DNA from: Gordonia sp. (in: high G+C Gram-positive bacteria)
GTDB lineage: Bacteria; Actinomycetota; Actinomycetes; Mycobacteriales; Mycobacteriaceae
DNA length: 6,695 nt
Assembly: GCA_030152405.1 (NCBI GenBank)
Contig: JASLJL010000250.1
Coordinates: 1 to 6,695 of the forward strand
Direction of reading: 5' to 3'
The notes under the pieces were generated by a model that saw only the letters and a list, made by a program, of their open reading frames with translations, did no database searches and had not been told where the DNA came from. Position numbers and translations under genes: made by a program. Positions 1 through 5,727 of this stretch are shown here, piece by piece; within the stretch, counting starts at the first letter, position 1, and each line of letters opens with the position of its first letter.

Positions 1-54
1 GATGCGCAGAAGGTCGGGTGCAGCCGGGGCGAGGCCCGAATCAGATGCGGTCAT
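1..54 (-). CDS. cysN: Sulfate adenylyltransferase subunit 1 (CysN), first 18 codons, cut by window edge
   Basis: Seen: reading leftwards, an ATG lies one base after the cysD stop (TGACATG). It opens a frame reading MTASDSGLAPAAPDLLRI to the window edge. The DLLRI ending is what normally precedes the GTPase P-loop (ATAGSVDDGKST) in CysN. An AAGGA about 10 nt upstream, inside the cysD end, could be the ribosome binding site. Known: CysN is the GTPase subunit of the CysDN ATP sulfurylase, using GTP hydrolysis to drive APS formation from sulfate and ATP in the cytoplasm. Inference: identity rests on the short N-terminus plus position right after cysD. Whether it is fused to an APS kinase (CysNC) cannot be seen here. 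Confidence 0.8.
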   Translation of the reverse strand, partial: MTASDSGLAPAAPDLLRI

Positions 55-55
55 G

Positions 56-991
56 TCAGAAATATCCTTCGCGCTTGCGGTCTTCCATGGCGGCCTCGGA
101 GACGCGGTCGTCTCCGCGGGTCGCGCCTCGTTCAGTGAGGCGCGATGCGGCGACCTCGGCGAGAACCGACTCGTTGTCGGCGGCCTCGGATAGGACCGCG
201 CCGGTCGTCGACCCGTCGCCGACGGTGCGGTAGCGGACCGTGCGGGTCTCGACGACCTCGCCCTCGCGGGGCCCACCCCAGGAGCCGGAGGTCATCCACA
301 TGCCGTCGCGCTCGTAGACCTCGCGCTCATGCGCGTAGTAGAGCGGGGCGAGCAGAACCTGCTCGCGAGCGATGTAGCGCCACACGTCGAGCTCGGTCCA
401 GTTGCTCAGCGGGAACACGCGGACGTGCTCGCCCGGCGCATGCCGACCGTTGTAGAGGTTCCACAGCTCGGGACGCTGACGCTTGGGATCCCACTGGCCG
501 AACGCGTTCCGCAGCGAGAAGATGCGCTCCTTCGCGCGAGCCCGCTCCTCGTCACGACGCGCGCCGCCGAACACGGCGTCGAACCGGTTCTCGGTGATCC
601 CGTCGAGCAGCGGAATGGTCTGGAGCGGGTTGCGGATGCCGTCGGGTCGTTCGGTCAGACGGCCGTCGGCCAGGTAGTCCTCGACCTTCGCGACATGCAG
701 GCGCAGGTTGTAGCGCTCCACGATCTCGTCACGGAACTGGATGATCTCCGGCAGGTTGTGGCCGGTGTCGACATGCAGCAGCGAGAACGGCAGAGGTGCG
801 GGCCAGAACGCCTTGAGTGCGAGGTGCAGCAGCAGGGTGGAGTCCTTGCCGCCGGAGAACAGGATCACCGGGCGCTCGAACTCGCCCGCGACCTCGCGGA
901 AGATGTGGATCGACTCCGACTCGAGCGCGTCGAGCGTCGTGAACTCGTCGGCGCGGTCGAACGCCCGCGTGGGATTCTCGGAAATTGTCAT
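56..991 (-). CDS. cysD: Sulfate adenylyltransferase subunit 2 (CysD)
   Basis: The catalytic subunit of ATP sulfurylase (EC 2.7.7.4), which with CysN activates sulfate to APS. The 311-residue protein has the PP-loop SGGKDS at residues 46-51 (context VILFSGGKDSTLLLHLA), then HVDTGHNLPE, GARRDEERARAKER and WTELDVWRYI, and the CysD-typical end KREGYF. Length fits the family (about 300). The start is the ATG whose first bases overlap the cysH stop (ATGA). The frame stays open upstream to about 1336, but that stretch is antisense-like noise inside cysH with no CysD homology. There is no strong ribosome binding site, which fits translational coupling to cysH. It is the third structural gene of sir-cysH-cysD-cysN. 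No key residue is missing. Confidence 0.96.
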   Translation of the reverse strand: MTISENPTRAFDRADEFTTLDALESESIHIFREVAGEFERPVILFSGGKDSTLLLHLALKAFWPAPLPFSLLHVDTGHNLPEIIQFRDEIVERYNLRLHVAKVEDYLADGRLTERPDGIRNPLQTIPLLDGITENRFDAVFGGARRDEERARAKERIFSLRNAFGQWDPKRQRPELWNLYNGRHAPGEHVRVFPLSNWTELDVWRYIAREQVLLAPLYYAHEREVYERDGMWMTSGSWGGPREGEVVETRTVRYRTVGDGSTTGAVLSEAADNESVLAEVAASRLTERGATRGDDRVSEAAMEDRKREGYF

Positions 992-1716
992 GATGCGTGC
1001 AACCCGCATTCTGTCTTGGCGCGCCCGGCCCAACGGCCGCTGCGCGGATCTTCTCCGGCTTTGGGTTTGACGGTGCAGGGTTCGCACCCGATCGACGGGT
1101 ATCCCTCGTCCACCAGCGGGTTGACGAGGACGCCGTTCGCGTCGATGTACTCCTGGAACTCTTCGTCGGTCCACGCGGCGAGCGGGTTGATCTTGACCAG
1201 CCCGAAGCCCTCGTCGAACGAGATGAGCGGCGCATTGGCGCGAGTCGGCGACTCGACGCGTCGAATGCCGGTGACCCAGGCGCGGTACGGCGCGAGCGCC
1301 TTGCCGAGCGGCACCACCTTGCGCAGTCGGCAGCATTCGCCCGGATCGGACGCGAACAGGTTCCGTCCGACGAGCTCGTCCTGCTGCTCCACGGTCTGTT
1401 CGGGAGTGACGTTGATCAGCTCCAGGTCGTAGACGGACTCGACGGCGTCGCGAGTGCCGAGCGTCTCGGCGAAGTGATACCCGGTGTCGAGGAACAGCGC
1501 CTTGAGACGGCCGCCGACGGCGTCCTTGTCGGTGATCGCCTTGTCGGCGACGTCGATCAACACCGCGTCCTGCATGTTCGCCGCGATCAGGAAGTCGGGG
1601 CCGAACGTCTCCGCCGTCCAGGCGAGGAGCTCGGCGGCCGTCGCATCGGGACCGAGCCGGGCGGCTCCGGCCTCGGCGATGGCGCGAAGGTCGTCGATCG
1701 TTTCAGTGACAGTCAT
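988..1716 (-). CDS. cysH: Iron-sulfur APS reductase (CysH)
   Basis: Reduces adenosine 5'-phosphosulfate (APS) to sulfite with thioredoxin-type reductant. The protein has 242 residues. LFLDTGYHF is at 74-82, the adjacent pair Cys128-Cys129 and Cys211-x2-Cys214 are the four [4Fe-4S] ligands, TGIRRVESPTRA is at about 149-160, and the C-terminal catalytic Cys237 sits in ECGLH. Known: the CC...CxxC set marks the bacterial APS-specific class (EC 1.8.4.10) rather than the cluster-free PAPS reductase; M. tuberculosis CysH is of this type. The start is the ATG overlapping the sir stop by ATGA, with GAGGAG 8 nt upstream. The frame extends 11 codons further to an ATG at 1749 inside sir, which lacks the coupled arrangement. 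It overlaps cysD by 4 nt at its end. Confidence 0.96.
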   Translation of the reverse strand: MTVTETIDDLRAIAEAGAARLGPDATAAELLAWTAETFGPDFLIAANMQDAVLIDVADKAITDKDAVGGRLKALFLDTGYHFAETLGTRDAVESVYDLELINVTPEQTVEQQDELVGRNLFASDPGECCRLRKVVPLGKALAPYRAWVTGIRRVESPTRANAPLISFDEGFGLVKINPLAAWTDEEFQEYIDANGVLVNPLVDEGYPSIGCEPCTVKPKAGEDPRSGRWAGRAKTECGLHAS

Positions 1717-3440
1717 CGCAAGTGCTCCTCTTCTGCTCGGACGGCCCACACGGCGAAGCGTTCGCCGGCTTCGCGGTGCTCGATGAAGTTCCGGACGACT
1801 CGTTCGATGTAGTCGCCGAGGTCGGTGCTGACGACCTTGTGCTGGCGCAGTTTGCGGCCGAAGCCGGAGTCGAGGCCGAGGCTGCCGCCGAGGTGCACCT
1901 GGTAGCCCTCGACCTGTTCACCCTGGTCGTTCTCGACGAGCTGACCCTTGAAGCCGATGTCGGCGATCTGCGAACGGCCGCACGAGTTGGGGCAGCCGTT
2001 GATGTTCACGGTGATCGGAACGTCGAGTTGCGCGTTGATGTCGGCCAGACGCTCCTCGAGATCGGGAGCGAGCACCTGCGACCGCTTGCGCGTCTCGACG
2101 AACGACAGCTTGCAGAACTCGATGCCGCTGCACGCGAGCAGGTTCCGTCGCCAGTTCGACGCGCGAGCCTGGAGTCCGAGCGGGGCCAGCTCGTCGATGA
2201 GCGATTCGACCTGGTCGTCGGGGACGTCGAGGACGATCAGCTTCTGGTAGGGGGTGAACGACGCGCGGTCGGAGCCGACACGATCCATCGCATCGGCGAC
2301 CTTGGTGAGGATGGTCCCGGACACACGGCCCGCGATCGGCGTGAAGCCGACGGCGTTGAGGCCGTTGCGGAGCTTCTGAACGCCGATGTGGTCGATCGGG
2401 CGGGCCGGCTGCTCGGGAGCGGGGCCGTCGATCAGCTTCCGCTTCAGGTATTCGTCTTCGAGGACCTGGCGGAATTTCTCGATGCCCCAGTCCTTGATCA
2501 GGAACTTCAGGCGCGCCTTGGACCGCAGGCGGCGGTAGCCGTAGTCGCGGAAGATCGAGACGACGCCTTCCCACACATCCGGAACCTCGTCGAGCGGCAC
2601 CCACACGCCGACCCGCTGGGCGAGCATCGGGTTCGTCGACAGGCCGCCGCCGACCCACAGATCCAGGCCCGGGCCGTGTTCGGGGTGATTCACGCCGATG
2701 AACGCGACGTCGTTGATCTCGTGAACGACGTCCTGCTGACCGGAGATCGCGGTCTTGAACTTGCGGGGCAGGTTCGAGTACGCGGGATCGCCGATGTAGC
2801 GGCGGACGATCTCGTCGATCGCGGGCGTCGGGTCGAGGATCTCGTCGAACGACTCGCCCGCGAGCGGTGAGCCGAGGACGACGCGAGGGCAGTCGCCGCA
2901 CGCTTCGGTCGTCTTGAGGCCGACGGCCTCGAGTCGCTTCCAGATCTCGGGGACGTTCTCGATCTCGATCCAGTGGTACTGGACGTTCTCGCGGTCGGAG
3001 ATGTCGGCGGTGTTGCGGCCGAACTCCGTCGAGATCCCACCGAGAGTGCGCACCTGGGCGGCGTCGAGCTTTCCGCCGTCGCAGCGCACTCGCATCATGA
3101 AGTACGGAGCTTCGAGGAGGTCGATGTTCTCATCGCCGGTGAAGGTGCCGTCGTAGCCCTGCTCGCGCTGAGTGTAGAGGCCCCACCAGCGCATACGGCC
3201 GCGCAGATCGGCTTTGTCGATCGAGTCGAAACCCTGCTTCGAGTAGATGTTCTCGATGCGGGCCCGGACGTTCAGCGGGTTGTCGTCGCGCTTGTTCTGC
3301 TCGTTCGGATTGAGCGGCGTGCGGTAGCCGAGAGCCCACTGGCCTTCGGACTTGCGCTTGACGGGGCGGGCTCGCTTCCGCGGCGCCGCGGCGGCGTCGG
3401 CGGGCACGGCGTCGGCCGTCTCGGGTGACGTGAGCGTCAT
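1713..3440 (-). CDS. sir: Ferredoxin-dependent sulfite reductase (siroheme, [4Fe-4S])
   Basis: Six-electron reduction of sulfite to sulfide, the last inorganic step before cysteine synthesis (EC 1.8.7.1; called SirA/NirA in mycobacteria). The 575-residue protein aligns along its whole length with my memory of the M. tuberculosis enzyme, with a constant shift of about 20 residues. The cluster/siroheme ligands are Cys437-x5-Cys443 and Cys483-x3-Cys487. Tyr89 (WWGLY) and Cys181 (EACGDC) match the Tyr-Cys pair that is covalently linked beside the siroheme in the mycobacterial structure. GLDLWVGGG lies near 257-265. The first ~30 residues are an Ala/Lys/Arg-rich extension. The start is the ATG with AGGAG 5 nt upstream; an ATG 18 nt further out has no ribosome binding site. 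First structural gene of the operon, behind a regulated leader. A nitrite reductase label is less likely given the cysH-cysD-cysN neighbours. Confidence 0.96.
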   Translation of the reverse strand: MTLTSPETADAVPADAAAAPRKRARPVKRKSEGQWALGYRTPLNPNEQNKRDDNPLNVRARIENIYSKQGFDSIDKADLRGRMRWWGLYTQREQGYDGTFTGDENIDLLEAPYFMMRVRCDGGKLDAAQVRTLGGISTEFGRNTADISDRENVQYHWIEIENVPEIWKRLEAVGLKTTEACGDCPRVVLGSPLAGESFDEILDPTPAIDEIVRRYIGDPAYSNLPRKFKTAISGQQDVVHEINDVAFIGVNHPEHGPGLDLWVGGGLSTNPMLAQRVGVWVPLDEVPDVWEGVVSIFRDYGYRRLRSKARLKFLIKDWGIEKFRQVLEDEYLKRKLIDGPAPEQPARPIDHIGVQKLRNGLNAVGFTPIAGRVSGTILTKVADAMDRVGSDRASFTPYQKLIVLDVPDDQVESLIDELAPLGLQARASNWRRNLLACSGIEFCKLSFVETRKRSQVLAPDLEERLADINAQLDVPITVNINGCPNSCGRSQIADIGFKGQLVENDQGEQVEGYQVHLGGSLGLDSGFGRKLRQHKVVSTDLGDYIERVVRNFIEHREAGERFAVWAVRAEEEHLR

Positions 3441-3594
3441 GAATTCTCCTGATGACATGCCGCGGGCAGGGCAGCACGACGTTGGGGCTGGAAAATCAGG
3501 TGTGACGAGAATCGGCTGGGCCCGGAGGCGGGCCGATCACAGGGCCGCCGGGATGTCTACACGCGGAATGCGCGGACGGCGGGCCGATCGTCGG
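3441..3594 (-). promoter_or_regulatory. Structured leader between leader peptide and sir, possible attenuator
   Basis: This 154-nt transcribed leader holds no gene of its own. On the minus strand it contains GATCGGCCCGCC twice (3578-3589 and 3527-3538), the segment CGGCGGCC (3543-3550) between them, and CGGGCC (3519-3524) after the second copy. Copy 1 can pair with CGGCGGCC, CGGCGG can pair with CCGCC of copy 2, and copy 2 can fold with CGGGCC (6-bp stem, 4-nt loop). This is the 1:2 / 2:3 / 3:4 layout of leader-peptide attenuators. There is no U-tract after the last hairpin, so it is not a standard intrinsic terminator. A role in cysteine-dependent control of sir-cysHDN is inference. Confidence 0.45.
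3446..3450 (-). promoter_or_regulatory. Ribosome binding site of sir
   Basis: AGGAG on the minus strand lies 5 nt before the ATG at 3440 and decides that start. The same bases form part of ATCAGG (3448-3453 on this strand), which can pair with CCTGAT (3495-3500) about 41 nt upstream in the transcript, so the site could be sequestered. Confidence 0.75.
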
Positions 3595-3675
3595 TTAGAG
3601 CCGACAGAATGCGCTGCAGACGCGCTTGAGGTCGATGTGCCGCCGTTCGGCGAGCCACACTCCTGAGGAAGTCAC
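3595..3675 (-). CDS. Cysteine-containing regulatory leader peptide of the sulfate-reduction operon
   Basis: Seen: a short frame ending in TAA encodes 26 residues from a GTG start, VTSSGVWLAERRHIDLKRVCSAFCRL in outline, with the core RRHIDLKRV at residues 11-19 and cysteines at 20 (TGC) and 24 (TGT) near the end. Known: actinobacterial sulfur-assimilation genes are often preceded by short peptides with an R-R-H-[IV]-D-L core and terminal cysteines, and cysteine-responsive attenuation by leaderless short ORFs has been shown in mycobacteria. The GTG lies 7 nt after a -10-like CACTAT, so the transcript could begin on the start codon. An in-frame ATG at 3684 would lie inside that -10 element and would probably not be transcribed. 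It ends 154 nt before sir and is inferred to sense cysteine supply through ribosome pausing at Cys20/Cys24. Confidence 0.8.
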   Translation of the reverse strand: MTSSGVWLAERRHIDLKRVCSAFCRL

Positions 3676-3682
3676 GCCGTCC

Positions 3683-3712
3683 ATAGTGCCACGCGCGGGA
3701 GTGGGTCGTCTA
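3683..3712 (-). promoter_or_regulatory. Promoter for leader peptide and sir-cysH-cysD-cysN
   Basis: On the minus strand TAGACG (3707-3712, four of six with TTGACA) is followed after 18 nt by CACTAT (3683-3688, matching the A and final T of TANNNT). Seven bases later comes the GTG of the leader peptide, the spacing expected for a leaderless transcript. No other candidate precedes sir. Confidence 0.5.
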
Positions 3713-3713
3713 C

Positions 3714-3742
3714 TTGGGGTTATTTTCGATCACGGTGATATT
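3714..3742 (+). promoter_or_regulatory. Possible hemW promoter
   Basis: TTGGGG (3714-3719), 17-nt spacer, then GATATT (3737-3742) inside a locally AT-rich patch, ending 39 bp before the chosen hemW ATG. The overlapping TATTAA (3739-3744) is an alternative -10. It begins 1 bp beyond the -35 of the divergent sulfur operon promoter, so the two are nearly back to back and could interfere with or share a regulator. No regulator site is recognised. Confidence 0.35.
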
Positions 3743-3781
3743 AATTACCGCCGAGGAGCGGGTGGTCCGGGCCGGCGCGGT

Positions 3782-5002
3782 ATGCGGGATGATGGTCGAG
3801 TGGTGAATCGGCAGGCCCCGGAGCGGCTATCGGACCAGGCGCTGGCGGCGTTCGGCGCAGTGGACGCCGGTCGTCCGTTCGGGTTGTACCTGCATGTGCC
3901 CTTCTGTGCGACGCGCTGCGGATACTGCGACTTCAACACGTACACCGCCGGAGAGCTCGGTTCGTCGTCGTCTCCGCAGTCGTGGATGGAGGGGGTCCGT
4001 CGAGAACTCGATCTCGCCGCATCGCTGCTCTCGCCTGCGCGGCCGGTGGAGACGATCTTCGTCGGAGGCGGGACGCCGTCGCTGCTGGGCGGGGACGGTC
4101 TGGCTGATCTGCTCGGGGCCGTCCACGATTCATTCGACCTCGCGCCCGGCGCGGAGGTGACGACCGAGTCGAATCCCGAGTCGACGTCGGCGGAGTTCTT
4201 CGACCGGCTTCGTGGAGCGGGTTTCACTCGGATCTCGCTCGGCATGCAGTCCGCGGCCCCGCACGTGCTGTCGGTGTTGGAGCGGACGCACACGCCGGGT
4301 CGTGCGCTGCAGGCGGCGCGGGAGGCGTTCGACGCCGGGTTCGAGCACGTGAACCTGGACCTGATCTACGGCACCCCGGGGGAGTCGGATGCAGACCTCG
4401 CCGGGTCCATCGACGCGGTCCTGTCGGTCCCCGTCGATCATGTCTCCGCGTACGCGCTCATCGTCGAAGACGGGACTGCCTTCGCGCGGAAGGTCCGTCG
4501 CGGTGAGGTCCCGATGCCCGACGACGACGTCCTCGCGGCCCGGTACGAGATGCTCGACGCGCGACTGAGCGCGGCCGGCCTGACCTGGTACGAGGTGTCC
4601 AACTGGGCGAAGCCGGAGTCGGACTCGGCGTGCAGGCACAACGAGGCCTACTGGCGCAGCGACGACTGGTGGGGAATCGGCCCCGGTGCGCATTCGCACG
4701 TCAACGGCGTCCGGTTCTGGAACCAGAAGCACCCGGCGACCTACTCGGCGTCGCTCTCCGGCGGGCAACTCCCTGTCGCGGGACACGAGGTGCTGACCTC
4801 GGACGACGTGCACACAGAAGCGGTGATGCTGCGCCTCCGCATGCGTGAGGGCTTGCCCGTCGGAATGCTCGACGACGCTGAGCGCGCTCGCGCCGACGTC
4901 TCGGTGAACGCCGGGCTCCTCGTCATCGAGTCGGACGCCTACGTCCTCACCGACCACGGCCGCCTTCTCGCGGACGGCGTCGTCCGGGACATTCTCGACT
5001 GA
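3782..5002 (+). CDS. hemW: Radical-SAM haem chaperone HemW (HemN-like)
   Basis: HemW binds haem and hands it to haem proteins; it was long annotated as oxygen-independent coproporphyrinogen III oxidase. The 406-residue protein has the radical-SAM motif Cys42-x3-Cys46-x2-Cys49 in HVPFCATRCGYCDFNTY, then GGGTPS (95-100), ESNPES, ISLGMQS, NLDLIYGTPGES, WYEVSNWAKP and CRHNEAYW. After Cys49 it has Asp-Phe, not the extra Cys (CxC) of true HemN, so HemW is preferred. The start is uncertain: ATG 3782 is chosen, GTG 3800 or 3803 (giving VNRQAPERL) is equally possible, and none has a clear ribosome binding site. The open frame reaches back to 3626 but reads through the divergent leader region. In M. 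tuberculosis the hemW homologue (hemN, Rv2388c) also lies near nirA, which supports conserved proximity. Confidence 0.93.
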   Translation: MRDDGRVVNRQAPERLSDQALAAFGAVDAGRPFGLYLHVPFCATRCGYCDFNTYTAGELGSSSSPQSWMEGVRRELDLAASLLSPARPVETIFVGGGTPSLLGGDGLADLLGAVHDSFDLAPGAEVTTESNPESTSAEFFDRLRGAGFTRISLGMQSAAPHVLSVLERTHTPGRALQAAREAFDAGFEHVNLDLIYGTPGESDADLAGSIDAVLSVPVDHVSAYALIVEDGTAFARKVRRGEVPMPDDDVLAARYEMLDARLSAAGLTWYEVSNWAKPESDSACRHNEAYWRSDDWWGIGPGAHSHVNGVRFWNQKHPATYSASLSGGQLPVAGHEVLTSDDVHTEAVMLRLRMREGLPVGMLDDAERARADVSVNAGLLVIESDAYVLTDHGRLLADGVVRDILD

Positions 5003-5021
5003 CGCCGGTCGTCGAGTCCGT

Positions 5022-5123
5022 TCTCGTGCCTCAGCTTCGTGATCGTGCTTCAGCGTCACTGGTCAGCCTGAGCTCAGGCTGACCAGTGAGGTTGGGGCAC
5101 GTTCTGCACACTGAGGCACGAGA
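5022..5123. repeat. 102-bp imperfect palindrome with perfect 34-bp core
   Basis: The outer arms TCTCGTGCCTCAG (5022-5034) and CTGAGGCACGAGA (5111-5123) are perfect 13-bp inverted copies. The core 5056-5089 is a perfect 34-bp palindrome: 17-nt half-sites beginning TCACTGGTCAGCCTGAG. Both share the same centre, between 5072 and 5073, and the two 21-nt connecting arms pair partly around CGTGC/GCACG. It starts 20 nt after the hemW stop and lies between convergent genes, so a bidirectional terminator or RNA-stabilising hairpin is likely. The absence of a T-run and the terminal inverted repeats also allow a MITE-like or REP-like element; no target duplication is obvious. Confidence 0.75.
5025..5054 (+). 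repeat. Short direct repeat in left arm of palindrome
   Basis: CGTGCCTCAGC (5025-5035) recurs as CGTGCTTCAGC (5044-5054), one mismatch in 11, 19 bp apart. Another inverted pair, TGCTTCA (5046-5052) and TGAAGCA (5131-5137), links the arm to the sequence beyond the palindrome. Function unknown. Confidence 0.4.
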
Positions 5124-5224
5124 CAAGGCATGAAGCAGCGAAACCTTGAGTCCGCTCCCTGTTCCAGCATCTTTGACGTGAACGAAGAATGAGCGCGACG
5201 TTCGACTACGGCCCACGCTCGGCC

Positions 5225-5650
5225 TCAGCCGACCTGGTAGACGCCCGACCCGGTGGCGACGAGTCGGTCGTCGGTGCACGTGCGGATCTCGACAGAGCAG
5301 TGCGAGAGTTTGCGGCCGCGTCGTAGGCGAGTGCCGATGATCGCGATGTCGTCGTTCATCGCCGGGGCGATGAAGTTGACCGACATCGACACGGTCACGC
5401 CGCGCAATTGTTCTGGCACGGGACCCTAGCCCGCCCATGCCGCGGCCATGATGCCGAGATCGACGCAGGCTGCGATCGCGCCGCCGTGGACCATCGGACC
5501 GATGGTCGTGTTCGCCTCGGCGAAAGGCATGCGCAGTCGGGCTGTGCCTTCGCCGAGATCGACGATCTCGACGCCGAGTGTCCTGATGAACGGCGATCCA
5601 GGGAAGAACGAGCGCATCGTCTCGGATCCGTTGGCGGGTGTTGCAGGCAT
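5225..5650 (-). pseudogene. PaaI/YdiI-like hotdog-fold thioesterase interrupted by in-frame TAG
   Basis: The frame from ATG 5650 (AGGAG 5 nt upstream) reads 74 codons, meets TAG at 5426-5428, then continues in the same frame for 66 codons to the stop at 5225. Together the ~141 codons match one hotdog acyl-CoA thioesterase. The first part carries HGGAIAACVD, with His55 of the HGG motif and the catalytic-type Asp64. The second part has the remaining sheet strands (RGVTVSMSVNFIAPA, then RLRRGRKLSHCSVEI). No frameshift is needed, so a single nonsense substitution (or sequencing error) explains it. A GTG at 5419 with AGGG 4 nt upstream could restart translation of the second half, but neither half should fold into an active enzyme alone. 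It is divergent from tetR and probably the regulator's target. The substrate is unknown; PaaI-type enzymes hydrolyse aromatic or fatty acyl-CoA thioesters. Confidence 0.8.
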
Positions 5651-5660
5651 GCTGTCTCCT

Positions 5661-5705
5661 CATAGTCGTAGTTCTACTATGAAAACATAATATGACTATG
5701 AAACA
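5661..5705. promoter_or_regulatory. Probable TetR operator region between thioesterase and tetR
   Basis: This AT-rich stretch contains CATAGT (5661-5666) facing ACTATG (5676-5681) as a perfect inverted repeat with a 9-bp spacer. It also has ACTATGAAAACA (5676-5687) repeated as ACTATGAAACA (5695-5705) 19 bp on, and CATA-A-TATG (5686-5694) between. The sites cover the putative -35 of tetR and the promoter side of the divergent thioesterase (TATTAT at 5687-5692 on the minus strand is a possible -10). Binding by the adjacent TetR protein, repressing both directions, is inference from layout. Confidence 0.5.
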
Positions 5706-5721
5706 AGAGTGATGTTATGGT
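5692..5721 (+). promoter_or_regulatory. tetR promoter, probably leaderless
   Basis: ATGACT (5692-5697; TGAC matches TTGACA) is followed after 18 nt by TATGGT (5716-5721, fits TANNNT), then 6 nt later by the A of the tetR ATG. There is no Shine-Dalgarno sequence before that ATG, so transcription starting on the start codon is the simplest reading. Confidence 0.45.
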
Positions 5722-5727
5722 TCGGCT

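Larger units (their letters stand above)
5003..5224. other. Intergenic region between convergent hemW and the thioesterase
   Basis: A 222-bp gap. It holds the 102-bp palindrome described separately and then a stretch of visibly lower GC with a 20-codon frame from ATG 5130 to TGA 5192 (MKQRNLESAPCSS...). That frame has no good ribosome binding site and I do not recognise it, so I do not call it a gene. No U-tract terminator is seen on either strand. Confidence 0.6.

Noticed and set aside
992..1336. N-terminal extension of the cysD frame back to 1336
   Set aside because: It overlaps cysH in another frame, is Arg-rich shadow sequence, and CysD homology begins exactly at the ATG coupled to the cysH stop.
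329..1812. Long plus-strand frames (329-1432 and 997-1812) antisense to cysD and cysH
   Set aside because: Codon-position GC shadow of the real minus-strand genes; low-complexity sequence, no motif.
1722..2870. Long 382-codon frame antisense to sir
   Set aside because: A GC-rich shadow with no recognisable domain; the opposite strand encodes a full, strongly conserved Sir.
3441..3458. Alternative sir start at ATG 3458
   Set aside because: No ribosome binding site before it, while ATG 3440 has AGGAG at 5 nt.
3511..3537. Intrinsic terminator from the GC-rich inverted repeat upstream of sir
   Set aside because: No U-run follows on the minus strand; treated as possible attenuator structure only.
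3626..3781. Upstream extension of hemW to ATG 3626
   Set aside because: Runs through the divergent leader peptide and both promoters; no HemW homology before about residue 30 of the chosen protein.
4130..5059. 309-codon minus-strand frame antisense to hemW
   Set aside because: Shadow of hemW; rich in Arg, Val and Asp without domain pattern.
5225..5650. Thioesterase as two separate genes or a frameshift
   Set aside because: Both halves are in one frame split only by TAG; each half lacks part of the hotdog fold, so one interrupted gene is simpler.
5031..5663. 210-codon minus-strand frame overlapping thioesterase and palindrome
   Set aside because: Different frame from the hotdog motifs, Arg/His-rich, and it crosses the palindrome.
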